Assembly: GCF_020080835.1 (NCBI RefSeq)
Contig: NC_058160.1
Location: forward strand, 5,955,515-6,019,514
Direction: 5' to 3'
Source: Cotesia glomerata
Lineage: Eukaryota; Arthropoda; Insecta; Hymenoptera; Braconidae
Length of the DNA stretch: 64,000 nucleotides
Both the position numbers and the translations under genes were made by a program. How positions within the stretch are numbered: the stretch's first letter is position 1; every line of letters starts with the position of its first letter. This document shows positions 1 to 13,300 of the stretch, in pieces. The notes below the pieces were generated by a model that did not search any database, was not told the origin of the DNA, and saw nothing but the letters and a program-made list of their open reading frames with translations.

Positions 1-3000
1 AAAAGGAAGATGTGGATGCTGTTAGTAGTAGTAGTAGAGACGAACGTTTGGGTCGTCCTACGGAGTTTATATAACTCGAGCGTTCATGATATATATTTGC
101 GTCTCTTATTAAATACAAATGAAAAAGAGAGAAGGATAGAGAAAGAGAGAAAGATAAATGTATAAATGTAGAAAGCTCTTGTGAGTTGCTAGTATAGGTC
201 GGTGTAGCTTTGGTGAAGCCGATAGGGCTCTGGCGAGTGTAATGGTGTCAGTATATAAGGTACAACAACCAACGTCTGCTTCTGACAGGCCATTACCACT
301 GTACAAACGCAAGCACGGGAGAGGAAGGAAAAAAGTGAAAAGTTTCGAGGACCATCGTGCACTTGGTTTAGCGTAAAAAATTTTTTTTAAAATGTCGATA
401 TTGAAATATAAAAGTAAAAAGAGTAAAATATTTTTATATATAGTTTATCAACTTGTTTAAACCTCACAAAGGACTTTTGTACAAAAAACTAATCATGGAC
501 TTATTTAAAATTTTAATTATTTGCTTGAATAAATTTAATTTCATGTAATTTATTGTTGAAGAAAAATTTTACTTAAATAAATTTTTTAAAAAGTAAATAA
601 AATTCTGTTGAGGTGTAATATTTAGAAAAAATTTAAGATGCTTGAAATTTCACCGAAAAAATTATAAAAATCGCGTTCTTAATGCCGACAGTGTCTGTAT
701 TAATAAACAAAAATTAACTTGATTTATAAGCCTAAATTTTAAACCAAGAATGATATTCTAAAGAATTAAATCCCTAAAAATGGAGAAGAAAAATTTTTAG
801 GCCGAGTAAAATTATTTTTAAACAAGAACGATTTATTAAATCAACTTTTCTACTTAATTTAAGATGGTTCAACTCTTCATAATGATGTTCTTGATTCAAG
901 ATTTTTAAAAGATCTTAAAAATAAACTTCGTTCGAATGAATAATGTCTACTTTTATTGATGAATTGATTATTCGATAATTTTATCTATATTTGACATCAT
1001 TATTAATGAGAATACATATATTATTTATCAAATATATAAGGTAAGTTCAAATGGTTGTTTTTTTGGAGTTAATAATTAATCACATTATAAGAAATAATAA
1101 CACGAATACTTATAAACATTTTTTTGGTTCAAAGTATTTAAGTCCCAATATAGTATGAAGTATATTAGTATGCATGAAAAAAATCGTAGGAAAAAATACA
1201 ATTATCACATCGTAATCCAGGACCAGACTTTCAATATCTTCATTTTTATAATTTTACATTTTAAAATCTACAACGTTACATCGTAAAAATTCGGTGAAAA
1301 GTAATCAATTTACGAATTTTTACAATGTAAAATAATCACAAAAGTTTCTCGACAAGACAGCTCTCGTATGATTTTTCTCAAAATTTCTGTTTTACTCCAT
1401 AATTATGATTTATAATACTTCATACGTGTATATTTCAAATGTATGCAGAAAAAATTTAGTCTCATCATAAATTTAATTCTCAAATTCATACTTAAAAAAA
1501 AAAATGAATTATAATAAATTTATCAGAAAACCATTTTAAATTTCTTCCAATAATATGTAAATTTTTTTTTTTTTTTTCGTAAGTAATTGTTCTTTGCAAC
1601 AATAAAATTACACAGTAAAAAATATTGCTTCATTGTATCAAAAAATGTTGTTAACATTTTTTTTTGTTCAATATTTTACACTTTTTCGTGTTAATTATCT
1701 TAAATCAACACAAAAAAATGTTAAATATTTAACAAAAAGTTTTTCTGACCCAAATTTTTTTAATACAACACTAAATTTTTTTATTGTGCAAAAGTTAAAC
1801 TTTTTATACAAACAACATTTACTACTAAGTAGATCATTTTCATGTTTATGTTATTATCAGTTCAATATGAAATTTGCACTATTTAAGTAATAATGTATAT
1901 TAAACTTATTTCAGATTACTTTTCTTCATTGTCGTAATTTTTGACGTATAACAAAGTTAAAAATATTTTTTGATTCTGCTACAAAAAAAAAAAGCCAATG
2001 AAATTCAACTCCCTTTTTTGTCTTTTTCAAACATTTTTCTAAGCAAATTAAAATTTTTTTATGATAAATTCATATTTATTTCAAAATTTTAATTTGAGGA
2101 CCTATCATGAGCAAAATGTATTTAAAATTGAATTAAAGTTAAAAATTGCTCTTAATATTTTTAAAGAAACAAAAAAACAATCAAGAACAGAATTAAGGAA
2201 AAAAATGAAGAGTATATAAAAAATCCAGGACGAATAAAATGGAGGATCAAAGAAAATAAAAAAATAATTTAGTAATATAACTTTATCTCAGTATCGTAAA
2301 CCGGTACAAAGTAAAGACTGACTCTGGCTTTTGTGGACCGGAAGTGCCACGCCTGTTGCCACCCTTGCACGGACTGTGAGCTCCACAAACCACGCCTGCT
2401 GTACTCCCCTGTAACCCTCGTTCAGTGTGTGTACTTGAGGGCTAATAATTCACGTCACAAGCACACTCCACCATAAAGAGTCGACAACGGCAGAGGCTAT
2501 TCTGTATTTCACTAATATCTACCTCTCTTGCAACGTTTATACAAGTGGTTATATATGTTATATAGTATACGAGGATATCACATTGATCTATTCATATTCC
2601 ATATCCGAAACTTAGTTTACAGGTTTATCGATCTTATTCTCTCGCATTATTTTATTGTTAATCATTTTTATCCATAACAATTAAATGTCAATCTGTAAGT
2701 AATTTATTGTACAAATATTTTTCCTAAATACCGTCCGATCGGTGAATGAGTAATGTATGTACATCAATTCAAGTAGTATGAATAAAATTATATTACTTGT
2801 ATTGAAATTTTTTTAAATGAATTTTCTCTACTGTGCTTTTTTATTATTCATATTTTTGATCGCTTAGTTTCAAATTTTCAATAGCCCGCTTTAACTTGAA
2901 GAAAATATGCATTCCAATAGAACGCCACCTTCGGGTGATTTCGAACAATAGTCGAAAATGAAATAACACAAGTATAATTTCGATCGTAATCGATAAAATA

Positions 3001-4172
3001 CTATATACGGAAGAATTAAAAAAAATTGACAAAAATTTTTCTTAATAATAAACCTGTAAACTATGAAAAAAATTAGTAAGTCATTAAAAGCAATTATTTT
3101 AATAAAAATATTCAGTAAATACATTTTTTATATTGTTTAGAAGAATCTTAAAATTTACTAGTGTTAAGATCATTTTACTTTATATTCAAAAATTTAATAG
3201 AGAAAAAATATCTTATTGTAATAGCTGATTTGATGAGTCAATTTTTCTACCTGAGTCCATTTTATAAATTTAGTGTACTGCAAGGTTTCACTGGCAGACG
3301 GTTTAAACATGTAAGCAATTCATTAACTTGTTCAATGTACACAGGAAAAAATTTTTCGTCAATGTGTAAAGTGTAAAAATTTTTGTGTAGAAAATTACAC
3401 TCTAGTGTATAGAATTTCACATTCTCATGTGTTGATTTAACACACCAGAATGTAAAATTAACATTAGTTTATGTAAAAACAGTCAGTAACACAAATATTT
3501 GTGTTGAATTTGACGAAAATTTTTTTACTCTATAGAGTAATATCAAAATATATCAAGCCACTGACGTACAATTTTGCATATAATGTTATAAAACCCGGCA
3601 ATCCCGTGAAGTTGTATGCTTACAGTTAAAGTACTTTAGGTGAGTTCTTTTCGACCATCATTGATTTTATGGACAACAATATTTTTATTATTTTTAGATT
3701 TTGAAAAAAAAAGTATGGTCCTATAGTTAGTTCGTTTCTTGACACCAATTCGATTTGTCTGGTCATGTGTTGATCAAGTTTCGTGAAAAAAGAATTTCAT
3801 TATTACTTATTAGTCGAGACGGTTTAGTAACTTCAACACTTGACGCCTAATTGTACCTCAAACAGGTATTTAGAATTTTCAGCTTATTAGTTGTTAAGTA
3901 TGGATGATAATTATGAAATTTTTCATCTACAATATTTGACTAACACATGATTAGGCAGTCCAATTTGGCGTTAAAAAATCAAATAATATAAATTGAAAAT
4001 TCCGGTCGTAAAAAAAATAAAATGTTAATAATATATTAAGCCTTTAACTAAAAATAACATTTTTGTTTTTGGTCAATTTTTGTTACTACAAAAAATTTAT
4101 ATAATCTAAGAGTAAGTTCTAACTCAACAACCACATGGCGACGGTAAATTAACAACAAATTTTATTTAATTG
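1..4172. other. Non-coding AT-rich stretch with one GC-richer island
   Basis: I see no supportable gene here; open frames are short and biased to Phe/Leu/Lys/Ile, as expected of AT-rich DNA. A GC-richer block at about 2290-2480 stands out and contains two CCACGCC motifs (Krueppel-like or Egr-type sites by sequence), so it may be an enhancer or a non-coding exon. Around 1615-1800 and 3370-3500 there are weak inverted repeats built on ACAC...GTGT ends, probably decayed small transposons. Confidence 0.5.
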
Positions 4173-4377
4173 TACACTGAAAAAAAATTTAACTTGAATC
4201 AAGATAAAAATTCTTGAACCAAGAAAATAATTTTGAAGAGTTTCATTCTCTTGAATTAAAAAAAATTTACTTAGGCCAAGAAAAATGTCTTAGTTTAAGA
4301 ATTTTTCTATTCAAACCAACAAGATAAAGTTCTTCAAAATTATTTACTTGATTCAAGCAAATTTTTTTTTCTGTGTA
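4173..4377. mobile_element. MITE of the CTTGAATCAAG family
   Basis: This is a non-coding element of about 205 bp with terminal inverted repeats (TACACTGAAAAAAA at the left, TTTTTTTCTGTGTA at the right). Inside are several copies of the palindrome-like unit CTTGAATCAAG and its variants, separated by A- or T-runs. The same architecture recurs at 6332, 20253, 26758, 30844, 36281, 48264 and 50749. No transposase frame is present, so it would be non-autonomous. The superfamily cannot be named from the sequence. Confidence 0.75.
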
Positions 4378-6331
4378 AACATTCTAAACTACCAGAAAAA
4401 GAAATGAAATTTTTTTCAATTGTAAAAAAATGTTTTGAAATCATAAATTAAAGAGTACTTGAACCAAGTATATATTCAGAAAAGGGAACAGTAATTCATC
4501 CCTAAAGTAAGTTACAATGACATATTGAAGAGTCGAAAAGTAGTGCAGTAACCATCCCCGGCGCCCTTTACTGAAGACCACATCTCGAATTACCCCCTTT
4601 TAGCGAGTCCAACCCTGGGAAAATTAACTGACGCGTAACTAAATAGTGTATCATTAATTCTAACATGTATGTTTATATCGTTATGGTTATAACAGTAAAA
4701 CGCATGTTAGCTTTACTATAAAGTCATGGTAAGGTCAATTTTCTCAAATTGATATGACTGATTTCAAAGGTATTACTGCCGGATTTTTTTTCTTTGCATC
4801 GCACACTGTTCTCACACTCATCAGTTCGAGTCGGGGTTATAAATATATGTTCTTTTTTTTAAACAAAAATATGAAAAAAATTTGAGTATATAAATTCAAG
4901 TATTACAGACCGTAGGCACATTTTATAATAAAAAAAATTATTAAAAATGGAATAACTATTAATTTTGTTCTAAGCTTTCGATGAAAAAAAAATAATTTTT
5001 TTATTACTGGAAAATTTTTATAAAAAATTACTTCGAAAAGATACTTGGCGAATTTTTTAAATTTAAAAATTTATGACTTTTTTGATAAACTATCAGTTTA
5101 GTTCAGTTTATTGCTTCAAAGCGATAATAATAAGCGATTGTGATGAGCTATAGGTAATTCCAAATCCTCTTTAAAAAAAGAAAGTTTTAAATAAGTAATA
5201 CTATTTTAAAATTAACAATAAAAAAAATAAATTCAATGAAGTATAAAGCTACATTTGTAGAATACAAACACAGAACAGACCACCAAGCCTATTTGTTACA
5301 CGTGTCGTAGCACGTTCAATTGGTCTCAATCTGCCCTTCTCGCGACGAGCCAGTTAAGTACAAAAGGACACGCGCCTAGACACGTGAACTGAACCACGTC
5401 ACCAGCCGACTTCTTCGAGGGTATACGCAAAATATATAATATACCTATACCCAAACGAATTCTATGTAAGTGTAAGTATCAGAAAGTATGTATTGAAAAT
5501 CATCAAAGTGTTCTCTCATCTTCTGTATTCCTTTATTTTCGTAAGCATTCTCGAGACATATTGGTATTTAATCGCATGTATGATTTAGTGCTGCTTCATT
5601 AAACAAGAAATTTATTGACTCTTTGTATTTTGAAGATGTCAAAGTATGGTTACAGTATTTTTTAATTGTGGTTATAGTTTGGGTAAAAGATGATTTAAAT
5701 AAAGAATATTCAATTAATGTCCTAAATGAAGTCTATATTCTAAAAAGTTATAATTAATAATATTCTAAAAAATATTCAAGTTCTAAATCATGATTATGCT
5801 TTAGAAATCAACACGTCAGGGATAGTAGATTAATATCTTAAATACTGGACATGTATCAGCACAAAAACTCTGTGAAATATTTCTTAATGTACCACGAAGA
5901 ATTTTAAAAAAAGAATCAATGAAATTTAAATAAATATTTCTTAACATGTCATGTATGAAAGAAAAGTATAAATAGATCATCATTTTTTATTATCTTACAA
6001 ATACTGTGAGTTATTTTTTACATAAGGTTTAATTTGGTAAATTTAGAAAAATAAAAATCAGAAAATAAATTTCACTAAACTTTTTATGTTCAAAAAAGGA
6101 AATATTTGATATCATTTAAGCGAAATTTGTATAATTTTATATAGATTTTAATAATTAATAGCTAAATTTTTCCCTCATTTATGCATAAAAGCTCAATGTC
6201 GATTTTTAATTTCACGATTGAAGAAAATCTCGAACGCTTTATTTTTAAAGCTTTCAAGAGAATCTGAACTAGTAATATCCGATGGTATCTCTTACCATAA
6301 ACAATTACCAGTCATAACAAAAAAGTGCTCG
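4378..6331. other. Non-coding stretch upstream of Fer2
   Basis: I found no gene. A short GC-richer patch at about 4545-4620 and the E-box island described separately at 5270-5420 are the only departures from AT-rich sequence. Confidence 0.5.
5270..5430. promoter_or_regulatory. GC-richer island with two CACGTG E-boxes
   Basis: Two canonical E-boxes lie about 80 bp apart: the palindrome ACACGTGT at 5298-5305 and CACGTG at 5381-5386, with a further CACGTC about 15 bp on. The block is clearly richer in G and C than its surroundings. CACGTG is bound by bHLH-PAS and bHLH-Zip factors, including CLOCK/CYCLE. It lies about 5 kb upstream of Fer2, so an enhancer role is possible but unproven. Confidence 0.4.
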
Positions 6332-6558
6332 TACACAGAAAAAAAAATGTTCTTGAATCAAGTATATAATTTTGAAGAACTTAATATTCTTGATTTGAGT
6401 AGAAAAATTCTTGATTTAAGGACATTTTTCTTGATTTAAGGAAATTTTACTTGATTCAAGAATTTTTCGCCTTGATTTAAGACAATTACCCTCTTCAAAA
6501 TTATATTCTTGGTTCAAGAATTTTTCTCTTGAATCAAGTTAATTTTTTTTTCAGTGTA
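6332..6558. mobile_element. MITE of the CTTGAATCAAG family
   Basis: This 227-bp element has ends TACACAGAAAAAAAA and TTTTTTTTTCAGTGTA and a regular series of CTTGAATCAAG/CTTGATTTAAG units between them. It is nearly identical over most of its length to the copies at 20253 and 48264, which suggests a recently amplified subfamily. The open frames crossing it are by-products of the A/T-rich repeat. Confidence 0.82.
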
Positions 6559-8116
6559 TGGAATAGTAGTACAATTAGGAATTTTGAACGTTGCATTATT
6601 ATTTTTAGCTACGAGAATATGAAGAAAAAAAACCATAAAATTAGAACAATTGTTTCTTATGTGTCAAATATCAATCTATATTATAATAAAAAATTGGGAA
6701 ATATTAGTATTACCCATAATAATATGATAAAAAAACAGACATTACATAATCGAGTGTAATGAATTAAAAAAACCAAAATAAGTTTGTTTTTCCCAACGAT
6801 CCCAAATACAACAATCAAACGGATTTCGGTAAACCATGTTCAACCACTCGTGTAACCTCGTAAGCATATTTGAGCAATAAATAATTTAGCAAATAAATTG
6901 ATCCCCACGGACTATAAACAGATACTTAGAGGCACGCGTTCAAAGGTTCTTTTAGAGATTGGAAAATTTTAGTCCAACTGTTTAAGTTACAATATATGGA
7001 GATACCAAGGACAATACATTTACATCAATGGTAACCCCTACTGTGAGAACTAGTTCAGGAAGGGCCCGCGGCGTGAAATCTCTATTATAGAGCTCACTGG
7101 CTACCCTCTTGTCGCTGGTGCTGACAGGGGGTTCTCTGTGTTACGCTGAAAGGAATGGACGGGTGGCTAGTGTGTAATCGCGAATTAAATATTTGAACGG
7201 AAATCCGACCACTCCACCGATCTCGTATCCAATCACTTTCAATTATCATTTCTTTATACATTATCACCATTACATAATATTTTGAAAGATTGATATTCAT
7301 CGCACATTTCTCATAAAAATTTTTTTGACGCTGCTTTTAAAGTCAGATTTTCATTAAAATACATTTTTATAGATATCTTGATTGATGTAATTTAATTGCA
7401 GTATTTGATTTATTGATTATTTTACTAATCTGTGCAAAATAAAAATTTACTATTAATTATAAAATTTGTTTTTGACATTCTGAAAAATTTTTGCTATTAA
7501 TATTTTACAATTGCAGAAATCATCTTTATTATTATTAAAAATATTTTTTTTTATTTAAAAAAAATATTCAATAAAAAGTCATAACATTAATGTCCCGTGC
7601 AAAATAAATATAAATATTTGTAGCATTAAATTCACGGTTCCTCGAGATTGAGTACCCTATCGTAACAAATTGAGATAAATAATCGTTTATGTCAGGGACA
7701 GAAACAGTGTTAGAGCTCTTGAGAGCAGTTGCGGTTGATTTATATAGGTGTATATACTCCAAATGTTGACACACTTTAGAGTTGAATTAATGCATCTACA
7801 AATATTTTACTATTTGATACAGATATTATAAATTTATCAATTTTAAAGAATATATTTTAATATACAACACTTATTAATTATTTTTAATTTCAGAGTGAAG
7901 AACAATTGACTTTAACGTAGAATAGAATAAATAATAAGTTATACTGAAGACAATTATTTTTATTCAGGAATATTTTATTAATAATTATGAATTTTTTATC
8001 TGAATATTAAAAAAATTAATTTGAATCTTGGAAAATTTTTTATTCATGTTCATTTATTTATTATTAAAAAATTAAAATATTTCTTTTCATGATAAATTTT
8101 TGAAATTTGTTTAATG
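6559..8116. other. Non-coding stretch with a GC-richer island at about 7020-7230
   Basis: I see no gene. The island near 7020-7230 includes GGGCCCGCGGCG and is much less AT-rich than its flanks. It resembles the islands at 35-55 kb in composition. Its function is unknown; it could be an enhancer or a non-coding first exon. Confidence 0.4.
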
Positions 8117-8242
8117 TAAGGTAAAAGCCCCAATAGATGATCACGTACCAGGATATGATCACTATATTCACAAATATAGGTATACAAATACATGGAGTGA
8201 TCATATACTGGTACATGATCATCTATTGGGGCTTTTACCTTA
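8117..8242. repeat. Near-perfect 47-bp inverted repeat (hairpin element)
   Basis: The arms 8117-8163 and 8196-8242 pair at 45 of 47 positions by my reading, around a 32-nt loop. The outer end is TAAGGTAAAAGCCCCAATAG. The short length, absence of coding capacity and sharp ends fit a foldback MITE. If transcribed, the RNA would fold into a long stem. Confidence 0.85.
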
Positions 8243-8324
8243 TAAAAAATAAAAAATTTTGAAAGAAATTTTTCATCACAATAATTGATTTTTTTCAAAA
8301 TAATTTTTTATGTTAGACTTCATT

Positions 8325-8486
8325 GATAAAAAAATCAATTTGATTAAAGAAAAAAATTTTGAATCAGCAAAATTATTTTGAAGAGATTCATCATTTTAAA
8401 TTAAGTAAAAAAAATTTCTTGAATCAAGTAAAATTTATTTGAATTAAAAATAATTTCTCAAATGATCAATTTTTTTTATCAATGTA
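8325..8486. mobile_element. Decayed MITE of the CTTGAATCAAG family
   Basis: The segment keeps the internal TTGAATCAAG-type units and ends near ATCAATGTAC, but the terminal repeats are eroded. It is recognised only by resemblance to the intact copies elsewhere in the window. Confidence 0.45.
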
Positions 8487-10100
8487 CTAAAAAGTACTCG
8501 TCTATAAATTAGTATGAATTAAAAATATTAAAAAAAAAATCGATTGTTTTTAATTTTGTTGAAGCAAAAATAAATTATTTAAAAATTGATCTCGTTGAAG
8601 AATATAAGTGAGTAAGTAATAACTAGTGAGAAAAGAAGAAATAACGAATGAAAAAGCAAGCAATAACACAAACTGTACTACTTCAAGTGACACAAATTTA
8701 ATTAAAACCAATACAAGCAGTAAATTGAAATCTTTTGTTAGCCTTTTTGCGTGTACTTAAAGACACCGGCTATATACACTCTAAAAATTAATGATAATAA
8801 AGTACATAATAAAAAAAGTTCAAGCAGAACAATCAATATTGCTATCTTACCTCTTATAACTACGACAATAAGGAACAGACGTCATTAAAACTAATTTAAA
8901 TTAGAGATATAGAAAATCTCAGAAAGTTTGAGCTCGTTGAGAAAGTTATATAATAAACCAGATATATACGTGCTTCTATCGGTATATTCCGACAATAAAA
9001 TGATCCCCTTAACTTGTACCTACAACCCTATATACAAAATACAATATAGAAATACTATTGTGGTGGTATTAACACCTCGTATAATTGCGCCTTACTAGCG
9101 TATTGTATACCGCGAAAACATATCTCATTTGAATATCCGTAAGCCATTCAATTGAAATCTATGGGAAGGCTAATATTTGAACTGACAATTGAATCTTCCT
9201 TTTCTCAGGCTGTCACATCAATAAATATCTACTTTTTATAGTTCATGTCTCTTTGGCAAATTTTTATAATTAAAATTTTTAATAACAAATTTATACATTT
9301 TTTTTGGAAATTGTCTAGTTTCAGGGCCCACAATACTTCAACTTATAATAATATTTAGAATTTTTTTAATTCATTCCTCATTTTTTTTTATTATTCAAAT
9401 AGAATGATTAGAAAAAAAAATATTTTCTATAATTTCAAAATTGACATTAAAATATTAAAAAAAAATATATATATTTAAAAATTTTAATTTCTTTATTTTT
9501 TATGCTAAAAAAACTAGATGACTGTAAAACTAAACAATTATTTATTTGATCACAAATATATAAATAAGTTTTTGAAAATAGAATAACAGTTTAATTTGAC
9601 AGTAAGTAGATGAAATATTTCAATATCGTAGCCAATAAATAAAATAATTAAACAAAATAAAATGATATATTTCACGAAAGAAATGGAGTAAAAAGCCTGA
9701 AATTGAGTGAATTGATAATTAAAACAATCCAGTGAATGTTAAGCTGCAATGACTCCGGGCTATTTTAATTTTTTTACTCGATTATTCGGTTGTTTATTTT
9801 TTGTTTGTGTTTCTTTTATTTATTTTAATATTGTTCGCTTATAGTATAGTTTAGTATGGAAGAGTTGAGTATAGAACATTATACACTCGAGTGAATATAA
9901 AATAATTTCGTTTGGCAGTAACGATAAACCGCAGTGGCTCGCTGCCACCCTTACTTTATAGTTAAAGTAAATTGCGTTATTAAATTCCATCCAATCGGAG
10001 CGTATCTTGACGAAAATTTTATTCTGGTTGTTGTACCATTGGCTGACTCGCTCCGCCCAGGGGTTGGTATCGATTCCGAGAACCCCCTCTGGCTTGGAAT
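8487..10100. other. Upstream region of Fer2
   Basis: No gene is visible. The last 200 bases (from about 9930) become GC-richer and merge into the putative Fer2 core promoter, suggesting proximal control sequence. Confidence 0.45.
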
Positions 10101-10110
10101 CACGGGTAAG

Positions 10111-10117
10111 TATATAA
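10111..10117 (+). promoter_or_regulatory. TATA box of the putative Fer2 promoter
   Basis: TATATAA lies 245 bases before the Fer2 start codon at the edge of a GC-richer block (about 9930-10170). A start of transcription around 10140-10150 would leave a 5' leader of about 210 bases. GGGATTAATC just downstream contains GGATTA, a bicoid-type homeodomain site (Otd/Ptx class) by sequence. This is assigned by position and motif only. Confidence 0.5.
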
Positions 10118-10355
10118 ACCGAAATCCTCGGGGATTAATCTGATAGTAGTACTTCAAAGAAGCTGCACGCCGTGCTCAAGCTTTCGTTGTTGATTTAATC
10201 ATTTTTTAGTTTTAAACCATTTTTATAAGTAACAAGTACAACAATATTTTAACACTTGTGTACATATAGCCAATAGTGAAGCATAGTTAATTAATTAAAC
10301 CGTGAATTATAGTATAAATAATAATTGTGATAGGCTGTGATTTTATTATTTAAAT

Positions 10356-13300
10356 ATGGCGTCGCATTTGGCTTACAATTATGAAGAACGTGGACATCGT
10401 ATTACCTCAAGACATCGAGTTATTCCTGGTTCACATAAGCCTACTGATTCCATTTGTGCAAAGTAATTATGATTTTTTTTTTTCATTTTAATCGTATGAT
10501 TTTCTTTTATTAATTACAAAAATTTTCAATGAAATAGATGGATTTTATAAAACAAATAATTGTTTTACAATTTTTTTGTGATTTTCCCGAAATTAATTGA
10601 ATCTTTTGGACCTTATTAAAATTTTGAGTAATTTGGACATTTTAGAACGATTTTTCTCACACCAAAAATGATTGACCTTTCATAGAAAATTTATTAACTT
10701 ATAAGCAATTATTAATTAAATTTTAAATTAAATAAATTATCAATTTTTATAATGCTCAAAATTTGATAAAATTATTAATTAAATTTATTTTTTTTTTAAT
10801 TGATTTCACAAATTAAGTATAAATATTTTTTAATTTCTTTCAGGATTCTTTTACAAATAATAAATTATCGTTACCAATAAAATAGAGTAATAAATTTATT
10901 CTAATTGACTAGATTTGGATTAATATGATCATGATTTATTATTTGATACAAAAAAAAATAATATAATCTGTTGTTAACATCATATAAAAATGGAAATATT
11001 TTTGCAGTACAAGATACTACGCAGGAAATGGAGGTGGAGGAGGAAGTGACATAAGTGAAGAAGATCTTACAGATTTGCCATCTTGTGCCTATGCAGGCCG
11101 ATCTACGCAACATGTGGCGGCTCATACTTCACCCCATAGCCATACACACTTGCCCTTACAATATAACATGCCACTGTCAACACAAGGTATTTATATGTCC
11201 TTGATTTTGTTGATTGCAAAATTTTATTATTCACAGCTAAAAATAATTATGAGTATTAGGAAGTTTTTTTAATATAATTCTAACTTTAGTGCTTAATTTA
11301 ATATAAGTATGTGTTTTTAAAATTTTAAGTTTTAATTTAAAGAGAACAGATCATTTATTAATAAATTAATTTTTTTTTCTTAAAGATCATAACGACAATG
11401 ACTTGAATGGATTTGAAGAAGGTTACTATCCCAATGGCAGTCCATATAGAATTCAGAGAAACGCTGCAAATATCAGGGAACGTCGACGGATGCTTAGGTA
11501 AGAACCACTAGTTCTTTGATCATTATAAAAATTACCTTGATTATTTAAGTAAATTTTATTTCAATTAATTACAAGATACAACAGAAAATTATACATTGTT
11601 GTTCTTAAAATTTTCATCGATTCTTCCATTTTTAGGGAGAAATTCAATAAAATATGAAGAAATGTCATATCATTTTTTCTTTTTGAGATTTTAGCAGTAC
11701 GGTTAAATTTTGATGTAAAAAGAAAGGATATTGATTTTATAGTGTTGCGTATTTCATAACGCGCAGTGGTTGATCCTCGGTTCAGAATAAAACGTTTAGT
11801 CAATTTATTTTAAAGTAAAATATAAAAAAAAAATTTATAATTGGAATATTTATAAAAAATTATAACGCAAAAAAGATAATCACTTTTTATGACATTTATA
11901 TTAAACTAGAAATTTAAATGGCTCTAATGTATTTTCATTTTAGAGATAAATCGAGACAATAAAATTGTTAAAAAATAATTTTTTTGCTCAAGAATTTGAT
12001 CTTGTTAATTTTTTTTTCAGTGTAGTTTATAGTAAGTTTATTTATAGTTGTCCGAATAATTGTTTGTTTTTTACTATTTCATAAAATTATAATAAACAAA
12101 AATAATTTTGTTTTTTTTTTTTTTAAAGATGAAATATAATTTTAATTGATTTCAATATTGTTTCAAAATAAGTTCATTGCTTGTAAAAAAAAATTAGATT
12201 TACGAGTTCAAATTGTAAAAGTTAATCCTTTGATATAAAATTCATGATTGAGTTGAAGTTATTTAGAATCGAAATTTATCGAATTTTCGAAAAAAATTGT
12301 CCTTGATTTCTCGTTGGTTAAGATGTGAAGATTAAATCGCAATTTGAATTTTTAGTTTAGTATAAATTAAGAAAAGTTTGGAAAATCCAAAAGTGCACGA
12401 CTCATAATGCTCATTTAATTATGAAATATAAAAAAAAAAAAAAAAACTTAAGTCGTTCAAAATTAATTGTTGAAAAAACAGCTGTAGTAGGAAGGTACTG
12501 CACAAGCGCCCCTGGTGGAATAAAATGTACATAATATCTATAGATATAGATATATCACCATCCATGTTAATTTTATTAAATGGATATATATAGATATACA
12601 GTCTTGTAGTTTTCGTTTTTTATTAATTGTAATTAAACGACACTGAATTAATTAACCATTCGCATTCAGTGACCTACAATCATCGATTAGAATTTAAAAA
12701 AAAAAAATTTAACTCAAATAATTGATTTTTTCACAAGTTACAGTGTTTCCGGGGTTTCATACATGACGGACAGGAAAAGTTTTTGACCTTTTTTGATGTT
12801 TTTTTCCATTTCTATTGCAGTAAATCAATTTTTAGAAAGTATGGAATTAATCTCCATTAAATTATCTCGCCAATAGTATGCAAAATATCTTGATTCCGTG
12901 AACTAACAAGGATATAATACTAAAAATAGTTGCTAAAATGAGGCGAAAAAAATTTTTCGATCGTAAAGCACTCTCTGATGCTTCGCATCATGAGTCGTGC
13001 AAAAAAACAAAAAGCGTACTGTTAAATTTATTTATATCCAAATATTTTTTTCAAGAGATCAATAATTTAAATTATTAATTAAAATTAATTCCTTATTATC
13101 GATAGAATATTGATTTTTAAGTTTTATTGAAATTTTTAGCAGCATAAACTCGGCTTTCGATGCACTGAGGGGCCACGTGCCGACGTTTCCCTACGAAAAA
13201 AGATTGTCAAAAATCGACACCTTGCGATTGGCAATAGCGTACATTGCACTGCTGACAGAAGTTCTGAAAGTCAAAAATGTTGATCCTTTGACGTACATCG

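Noticed and set aside
6218..6759. Two open frames around a MITE
   Set aside because: They are the repeated CTTGAATCAAG element and flanks read as protein.
11561..11803. Minus-strand frame in Fer2 intron 3
   Set aside because: Intronic, no family resemblance, and the plus-strand gene model accounts for the region.
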